Assembly: GCF_017591425.1 (NCBI RefSeq)
Contig: NW_024465655.1
Coordinates: 1,859,501-1,923,500 of the forward strand
DNA length: 64,000 nt
Direction of reading: 5' to 3'
Source of the DNA: Ochotona curzoniae
Taxonomy: Eukaryota > Chordata > Mammalia > Lagomorpha > Ochotonidae
A program made the translations under genes and the position numbers. The notes under the pieces are model-generated. The model saw only the letters and a program-made list of their open reading frames with translations. It was not told the DNA's origin and ran no database searches. This document shows, piece by piece, positions 56,831-64,000 of the stretch (its first letter is position 1; the number at the start of each line of letters is the position of its first letter).

Positions 56831-57888
56831 TGATGCCTTCACATCCCTCAATATCGTAAATTCGACTTAGCAATTACTGACCAACCTTCTACCCTTCCAT
56901 ATCTCCTTCTTTCGTATTTCCATTGTGAGTGTCATCTAGCCTCATTGTCTTTAAACACCCCAGTCCTTCAGGCTCCTGCCTCTCTCCATTGGTTAATCCT
57001 CCTGTGTGACTTTGCTTCTTTCCTTATCCAAAGTTGATGTAGATGCATGACTCTAGCCCTCATCTTTTAAAAGCACCTACCTCATCCATAACCAGATGTG
57101 GATCAATTGGATTACTTCCTTCCCTATATTTACGGCACTTGGTTGCCCATGGCCACTTTTGTATGTTCAGGGTCTCAAAGCTCAGCCTTGCCTTCCGAGT
57201 GCTTTGTGAACTTAAAGAAAGATTTCTCCTCTGATCTCCTCAGGAGATAGATTCCAGTCTCCTTTTCAAGGTACCTCTATCATGCTTTCTGTCTCTTTAT
57301 TTCTTGGGAAAAATTAAAACTATGATTTTTGATAATCCTGAAACTGGATTTCTCATTAGGAAATATCTACTCCACCTTATTGTTGTCATCAATACCTCCT
57401 TACTTCCCATGTAGTGGAAAAGCTATTCCTTTCCTGAATAAGTGTCTCTATGCTGCTGCTGCAGCTTTCATAAGATGGTAATGTAGAGAGAAATGAGGCT
57501 TCCACCGGGCAGTCGGCAACACTCTGAAGCCACTTCTTGCATCTATGTCTCCGTGTTGGTTATTCCAAGCGCATCTCACAGCTAACTCCATGGTGTCCTC
57601 ATGGAACTCATTACTACAAAATTTGGCTTCGAGGGATAAAGAACCATCTATGAAAAGATGCAAGTGTGCTGAATTATTGACTATCCTAATCCATATTCTA
57701 GTATGGACATTGCTTTGTCATTTTAATTTAGTTATGGAGGGAGTTCTTGTTATTTCCTATCATACCAAGATATGAGAGACAAAGGGCCACATGCACCCAA
57801 ACCTGGAGCAATCAGGTTCATTCTCAGTCTGTCAATCATCCACCGAAGGGGAGGGGACAGGGAAAGTGCTCTTAAGACTTAATAGACA
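56831..57888. other. Unassigned sequence
   Basis: Pyrimidine-rich from 56880 to 57260. No gene or named repeat seen. Confidence 0.5.
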
Positions 57889-58215
57889 GGGCCCGGCGCT
57901 GTGGCCTAGCAGCTAAAGTCCTCGCCTTGAATGTGCCGGAATCCCATATGGGCGCCAGTTCTAATCCCGGCAGCTCCACTTCCCATCCAGCTCCCTGCCT
58001 GTGGCCTGGGAAAGCAGTCGAGGATGGTCCAAAGCCTTGGGACCCTGCACCCGCATGAGAGACCCGTGAAAGAAGTTCCTGGATCCTGGCTTTGGATCGG
58101 CATAGCACTGGCGGTTGGGCTCACTTGGGGAATGAATCATCGGATGGAAGATCTTTCTCGCTGTCTCTCCTCCTCTCTGTATATCTGACTTTGTAATAAA
58201 AATAAATAAATCAAA
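57889..58215 (+). mobile_element. C-SINE, fairly young (ggcctagcag subtype)
   Basis: Head gggcccggcgctgtggcc, B-box-like ttctaatcccgg, end tctgactttgtaataaaaat. No clear target duplication; the tail is a long mixed A/T tract. Confidence 0.95.
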
Positions 58216-58292
58216 AAAAGAAATAATAAAAAAGAAAATTAAATCAGATATGAATTGCAAATCCATCTGTTTTGAGAATCTAAAGGCATAGG

Positions 58293-58350
58293 AAGGGACT
58301 TCAGAGAGTTTATGAGAAAAGTTATCTTGGTGCAAAGTTTTTGAACTTTT
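58293..58350 (+). mobile_element. MITE-like fragment
   Basis: gggacttcagagagtttatg followed by gtgcaaagtttttgaac resembles one end of the family at 3958. Confidence 0.35.
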
Positions 58351-58754
58351 GGAAAGTTACTTGTGCCAAAATGTCTGATTGAGGGTTTTTCAGTGCATTG
58401 GCCAAATTTTCTGCAGAGGGAGATGTCCTTTGGAGAAAACATCATCAGGACACAGTAAGGGCGGGTCTGGCCTGTTGACCGCCACGCCCAGCATTCAACG
58501 TGCGGATTTCCCAAGGTATCACGTACTTAGAATCTATATGCTTCCAAGTGTTTCCAAATCAAGCTTGGGAATCCTGGGCCATCAGCTTTTGTGATGGAGG
58601 ATTGATCGGCCAGTGGTGGTTTTCTCCTTTATGACTCAGATCATCCCTGTAGTTGCTGACAAAGCCCCTTCTCACCCAGGAAGAAGGGAAACCTTGAGAA
58701 AGGAGTTTGATGTCTGGAATCAACGCTGTCAGTGTTTACTAAATGACTCATACT
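58351..58754. other. Unassigned sequence
   Basis: No gene or named repeat seen. Confidence 0.5.
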
Positions 58755-58925
58755 CAGGAGGCGGACTATGTTGGGTTTCAATCCAACTCTAGCTGTGTCT
58801 CAAAGCTTTGGTTTCCTCATCTGTAGAGTGGGGATACCTCTAGGGGTTGTTGTCAAGGTTACTTAGCAATCCCTAAGCTGTGTAGATTGCAATAAGCATT
58901 GTCTATAGTATTTTACAAGTACGTT
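58755..58925 (+). mobile_element. MIR
   Basis: ttcaatccaactctagctgt, tttcctcatctgtagagtgg, ggggttgttgtcaaggttac. Confidence 0.78.
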
Positions 58926-59524
58926 TATCATTAGATCTAAGTCCCTACCCAGCAAAATGCTGACCATCTTTGCCACTGGGAAACATGCTCAAAGATCAGG
59001 CCTGAGTCTGAAACCATAGTTGCTGGTTGAATGTACTGGCTTAAAATGAACGGCCCTTGTTGACTTTAGCCCAAACACACGAGGAGCAGCCAGTTCTTTG
59101 CGGTAGGAAAATCTGAGGACTCCTTGGACCGGGTTATCCATCCGGGAACTGGGTTGGGTTTGGACGATCAGCGAACAATCCAAGGGAATGTGAGCCCTTA
59201 CAGAGAAAGGGATTTAGAACTATGCAAATTATGTCTTCATTTGAATGAAGGGACAGATTATGAAACAAAACCCACTCCTGTACCCCCTAGAGGGCTGTCT
59301 TGCAGAACAGTCTCTGCCATGGTATGTAGAAGCCATGCCGAGGCACAGCTGTAATTATCATGAAATATACACACGGGTAACTACAATGTGTTCCGCAGAC
59401 CTAGGGCTTCATACCTTTGTTTAGCTTCTCTGAAGGCACATGAAGACTACACGACAAAGCGTGAACAGAGGATACCTCTTGATTTATGGGATTCTGGGTA
59501 CGAAAAGATTTTATTGCAGGGTGA
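58926..59524. other. Unassigned sequence
   Basis: No gene or named repeat seen. Confidence 0.5.
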
Positions 59525-59820
59525 ACATTTGGCGCAGCCTTTAAGTCACTACTTTGGACACCATGTCATGGTTCAAATCTTAGCTCCATTTCTGATTCCA
59601 GTTCCTGGCTAACGTACATCCTAGAAAGCAACAGATGAGGGCTCAAGGAATTGGTTCCTTGCTTCCCACGTGGAAGACACGGAATAAGTTTTGGGTTCCT
59701 AGCCTCGGCTTGGTAGAGCCTTAGGAATTGTGGGTACTTGGGGAGGGAACCATCAAGTGGAAGTCCTTTGTATGTGTGTCTCTGTCTTTTAAATAAGTGA
59801 GAGAGCATTTCTGAAAAAGA
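59525..59820 (+). mobile_element. C-SINE, old
   Basis: gcgcagcctttaagtcacta head, cccacgtggaagacacggaa middle, gggagggaaccatcaagtgg end. Confidence 0.8.
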
Positions 59821-60984
59821 TGTTTTATGTTTTTGCTATCTTTGCTTTCAGACCACTATATATATATATTCATATATGTATCACTTGAAATAAAGAAATA
59901 GGATGTTAACTTTGAAGAGTACATTGAATGGAAAGAAAAAGAATATTGGAGTGATCCCATCTTTTGCTTCCCAGGAAGGCAGGAGGCAGCTATCAGTGAG
60001 GGAGCTGATTCTTCCAGGCTGTGGATGGGTGATTCAAGGAAGATTCTTCAAGTTGGCTTGGGAAATTCTCTACTCATGCAATTCTATTCCTAGGTTATGT
60101 TCCATATAGCTTGGTTCATTCCAACAGTAAAACCTAGAATATTGTGGCTTGGTCCCTTTAGTCACCTCTCTACTGTTCCCATTCTGACTCACATGGTTTT
60201 TCTGATGCCCAAAGTGTGAGGTAGTAGATTGTAAATTGTGTCTCTCTAAGACAGATCACTTGTAGGACAACTGGGACAATAGCCTGTTTCATTTTGCCTG
60301 TTTAACTGCCATATGTTACTGTAGTCCCAGTGGTAAATTTCCTCTGTGCTGCTGGCTTCCCCACATTCATTGGCAAGAGTTCCACTCGGGAAGGCACGGG
60401 AAATCACCCGGGAAGGTGGAGGAATGGCCACAGCTGTGGAGAGACAGGTTCTCATGTCGGTTTGACATCTCATGAGGGAGACGTGGCTCTGGGTGTGAAG
60501 TGGTTCCAGGGCCCCAATGGAGAAAGTGTGGACACAGGTGTTACGGGAGGAGCTGACCAAGTGGTTCCTTGTTCTTGCCTTTGGTTCTTCTTCTGATGTG
60601 AACATTCCTCCAACTCCAGCCACAGCCCTGCTCCCTGCCTTCAGTACTCACGGTTAGCTCCAATGGACACCGTAAGTACACGGCCATGTAACAATGCTGG
60701 GATTATTTTTAAATGATACTCATATACTTCTTAGTGGGCGAACCCTGTGATAACTTCGAATACCGAATTGATATCATTTCATAGAATCTAGGCTATGTGA
60801 CATCACTTAGTGGTAAACCAATCACATATAATAGCAACACTTAGATGCAGATAGAGTCATTGCTTCAACAAATACTAACTAAAATAAATTTCCCCAAAAT
60901 AACAGTGTGAATAGGACCAGGCTGGATGACAGTTTATGAAAAAGTTACCTACACTTCTATGCTGGTGAAGATAATATTTTTCTT
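59821..60984. other. Unassigned sequence
   Basis: Short (TA)n at 59855-59870. A 125-codon minus frame and an 88-codon plus frame overlap at 60246-60623; neither is recognised. Confidence 0.45.
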
Positions 60985-61258
60985 TAAAAAATTAACAATA
61001 GAGAATTATTTTGGAGTCAGAGAGGAAGACAATGAGAAAAAAATTTGAGACATTTCCATTTATTGGTTTACTCCAGAGCTAGGAGCCTGGAAACCTATCC
61101 GGATCTCCCATGTAGGTAGCAGGAACCCAGCTGCTCTGGCCTCCATGGTCTGCATTAACAGGAAGCTGGAATCAGGAACTAGAGCTGAGATTCAACCACA
61201 CGTGTTCCATGTGGGATGCTGGTAGAAGCGCAACGACGTCATTCCCGCTGAGTGGGTA
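60985..61258 (-). mobile_element. C-SINE, very old, antisense
   Basis: ggatctcccatgtaggtagc, taacaggaagctggaatcag, gatgctggtagaagcgcaac. Highly diverged. Confidence 0.65.
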
Positions 61259-61291
61259 AGACCAAGGAATGATCATTTCAATTGCAACTCT

Positions 61292-61617
61292 CTCTCTTTT
61301 TCTAAAGATTTATTTATTTTTATTGGAAAGTCGGATATACAGAGAGGAGGAGAGACAGAGGGGAAGATCTTCCTTCCGATGATTCACTCCCCAGGTGAGC
61401 GCAACGGTCGGTGCTGTGCCAATCCAAAGCCAGGATCCAGGAACTTCTTCCGGGTCTCCCACATGCGTGCAAGGTCCCAAAGTTTTGGGCCATCCTCGAC
61501 TGCTTTCCCAGGCCACAGGCAGGGAGCTGGATGGGAAGTGGAACTGCTGGGATTAGAACCGGTGGCCATATGGGATCCTGGGCGCATTCAAGGCAAGGTC
61601 TTTAGCCACTAGGGCCC
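61292..61617 (-). mobile_element. C-SINE, antisense, small head deletion
   Basis: Perfect target duplication tcaattgcaactct (61278-61291 and 61618-61631). The head reads ttagccactagggccc, missing about a dozen bases relative to other copies. Confidence 0.96.
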
Positions 61618-61631
61618 TCAATTGCAACTCT

Positions 61632-62282
61632 TAAAAGGGATATCTCACTGTATGTTTCACTTGCTTACTAAGGCAACTCAACAAAGAAACCTACCCTTTA
61701 CGCTGACAATATCCCAGTAGAAATTCTCTTAACTGAGTTATGCATACTTGCTTTGGACCTTCCACGTGGGAGGCTTGTCAGCCCTGCTCAGAGGCCCACC
61801 TTCAGATTTCTGCTCGGACTGATTGTGAATAAGGCTGGATCCCAGAGCTGTGGCATCAACCGGGCAACAGGCAGGAAATGTTGATTTGCAAGACCCGCTG
61901 GCGGTCCCCCTTCATCCTTGACATCTGTCCTTGGGTCTTGTGAATAATGAATTTCATTCCTATAAGTTACTTTGACATAGCTTTGGAGTCAGAAGTGTAA
62001 TTAGTGGTGATAAATAGGTGTATCTGAAGACACTGAAGCTCAATCAATCTTTTGTTTACTGCTTCGTGGGGAATGGAGGCATGGCCGTTAGCTGCTGGCC
62101 AACGAAGCAGAGCCTGTCCCTACAGTGAGTTACGGAAAGTATGCTTTATTATGGAAAGCCTTACAGCCGGTAGGTACTTCTCATAACAAAACAATTCAGA
62201 GCCACATATTCTTGTTTTTCAAAATTGTCGGCCTGAGACTGTCATACCTTAGTCTCCACATTAATCAGTTGGCTTTTAAAAT
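61632..62282. other. Unassigned sequence
   Basis: No gene or named repeat seen. Confidence 0.5.
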
Positions 62283-62600
62283 GTCCTGGTGGCTAAAGTC
62301 CTCACCCTGCACGCCCAGGATCCCATATGGGCGCGGGTTCATGTCCCAGCAGCCCTATTTCCCACCCAGCTCCCTGCTTGTGGCCTGGGAAAGCAGTCGA
62401 GGACGGCCCAAGGATTTGGGACTCTGCATCCCTGTGTGAGACCTGGAAGAAGCTCCTGGCTCTGGATTGACTCAATTCCGGCCATTGTGGTCACTTGAGG
62501 GGTGAGCCATCAGACAGAAGATGTTCCTCTCTGTCTCTCCTCCTCTATGTATATCTGCCTTTCCAGTAAAAATAAATAAATCTTAAAAAAAAAGTCCTCA
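62283..62600 (+). mobile_element. C-SINE, 5'-shortened
   Basis: Begins at gtcctggtggctaaagtcc, so the first 15 or so bases of the family are absent. End and tail intact (aataaataaatcttaaaaaa). Confidence 0.93.
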
Positions 62601-63257
62601 TTCCTAATTGCTTGACTGTTCCAGGTAAAACGAGAGCTATACTCTGCCTCTAGAACTACGTAGTGGACAAATGTCTCCGCAGCGTTTCTACTTTAGAGTC
62701 ATCAGGGAAGATGATAACGACACAGAACACAATCCCAGCAGGTGCAGGTGGCGTGGGCTCCAGTGCCAACTGCTGAAATGCAACATCATTAAAGGGCTTG
62801 GCGAAGGAAAAAAAAAACCATGGCCACGAGTGATGAATGCCAGGACGCGCTGTTGATGGGCACAGAACTGGCAGAAGCATCTAAGGAAGTGTGTTTCAGT
62901 TCTGGCGTCAAGACACTTACTGTCTGGACCCTTTTCTGTCTCTTGCCTGCATAGATTTCTGCAAGTTTCACACAGAGAAGCCCCTCTTAGCAATCACAAC
63001 GAGACAGATAAAGCTTTGCCACTTGAACATGTGCTTGATCTTAGAGCTACCAACTCTGGCAGGGCCCCGGATGTGCAGAGGAATAAATTAATAACTTCTT
63101 TGCCCTTCTGTTTATTTTCTTCCCCTAGCTTAGCTGTTTTTTTTTTTTTCTTCTCTCTGAGATCTGAAGGCTCATGATGTGAACAGTTTCCCAAATGGAT
63201 GGCATGTTGCCAACCTAAACCCTTGTCCCCGGGGGCTAAGAGCTGGCCCCATCGGTG
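62601..63257. other. Unassigned sequence
   Basis: Short A9 and T13 runs. Frames about 100 codons without recognised content. Confidence 0.5.
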
Positions 63258-63269
63258 ACAGGAAGCATT

Positions 63270-63605
63270 CTTTTTTTTTTTTAAGATTTATTTTTATTGG
63301 AAAGTCAGATATGCAGAGAGGAGGAGAGACAGCGAGAAAGATCTTTTGTCTGATGATTCACTCCCCATGTGAGCCCAATGGCCGATGCTATGCCAACCCG
63401 GAAGCCAGGATCCAGGAACCTCTTCTGGGTATCCCACACAGGTGCAGAGTCCCAAGGCTTTGGGCTGTCCTCCACTGCTTTCCCAGGTCACAAGCAGGGA
63501 ACTGGATGGGAAGTGGAGCAGCTGGGATTAGAACCGGCGCCCATATGGGATCCTGGCGCATTCAAGGTGAGGACTTTAGCTGCTAGGCCACGCAGCCCGG
63601 GCCCA
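63270..63605 (-). mobile_element. C-SINE, antisense, complete
   Basis: Perfect 12-bp target duplication acaggaagcatt (63258-63269 and 63606-63617). Ends ggccacgcagcccgggccc. Confidence 0.96.
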
Positions 63606-63794
63606 ACAGGAAGCATTTTTTACCACTGTCCTTGCCCTGCAGTGATAGGACGCCAAGTGGGCTTGGCATCAGCTCCCTGTGCCTGCCCATTCTCTTCTTT
63701 TCTCATGCCCTCACTGGTTTTGGCCAAATAGTTTGGAGCTTGGAGGGAGCTCAGAAGTATGGCATGCAACATGCAACAGCCCCCACTCCCTTCT

Positions 63795-64000
63795 TAAAAA
63801 TGTGTATGTATTTACTTGAAGCTGAGAGAGAGAGAGAATATCTTTCATAGGCTGATTTACTCTCCCAAATACTATAATAATATGGACTTGGGCCAAGCCA
63901 AGGGCAGGAGCCACAGATTTCCTCTGGATCTCCCTTGGGCAAGGGCATGAACTCCTTGATCATCCCCAGCAGTCCTCCTAGGCCACTCAAACACCTGGGT
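63795..64000 (-). mobile_element. C-SINE, old, antisense, running off the window
   Basis: tatgtatttacttgaagctg start, gagagagagagaat block, gggccaagccaagggcagga block. The head lies beyond the end of the window. Confidence 0.75.

Noticed and set aside
1..64000. CRISPR arrays, bacterial operons or phage content
   Set aside because: The repeats are dispersed eukaryotic retroelements. There are no regularly spaced short repeats or ribosome-binding-site-led gene runs.

Overview
This window is mammalian nuclear DNA, most likely from a lagomorph and probably a pika (Ochotona). The main reason is a tRNA-derived C-SINE that recurs throughout. Young copies open with gggcccggtgcggtggcg, carry a B-box-like ggttctaatccc, and end in an A/T-rich tail after a CT-rich stretch. 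The species call rests on remembered repeat consensus sequences, not on a database search. Ancient eutherian repeats (MIR, L2, MER5A, MLT1, L1M) confirm a placental mammal.

I find no convincing protein-coding exon, tRNA, rRNA, snRNA or CRISPR array. The open frames are short, carry no recognisable domain, and many lie inside SINEs or L1 3' tails. The window is best read as intergenic DNA or part of a large intron, built from layered retrotransposon insertions.

Layout: 0-3 kb is a MER5A remnant, a GC-rich imperfect duplication and a long L1 3'-UTR-like block. 3-6 kb holds C-SINEs and a short inverted-repeat (MITE-like) element. 6.5-8.8 kb is old L1 sequence interrupted by two C-SINEs, one flanked by a perfect 60-bp direct repeat. 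9-22 kb is mostly unique sequence with scattered C-SINEs, an L2 and a nested C-SINE cluster (10.9-12.0 kb). 22-26 kb includes an L1 tail, a CpG-richer stretch with a 144-codon open frame, and a second CpG-rich stretch next to a compound microsatellite. 26-33 kb has C-SINEs, two MLT1 LTRs and a clean solo LTR with a 6-bp target duplication (32.5-32.9 kb). 33-37 kb is largely unique. 37-43 kb has C-SINEs, one inserted at the edge of a MER5A, and an insertion made only of a poly(A) tract. 44-47 kb is L1 tails, an AT-rich palindromic repeat and an MLT1. 47-64 kb mixes MIRs, an MLT1, C-SINEs and a second L1-like GC-rich block.

The elements do not form a pathway. What they record is order of insertion: MIR/L2 and old L1 first, then MLT1 and MER5A, then old C-SINEs, then young C-SINEs with intact target duplications. 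No undescribed gene system is visible. The observations most worth checking are the 60-bp target duplication, the poly(A)-only insertion, the two adjacent hairpins inside an old SINE, the solo LTR and the CpG-rich stretches at 23.9-25.9 kb.
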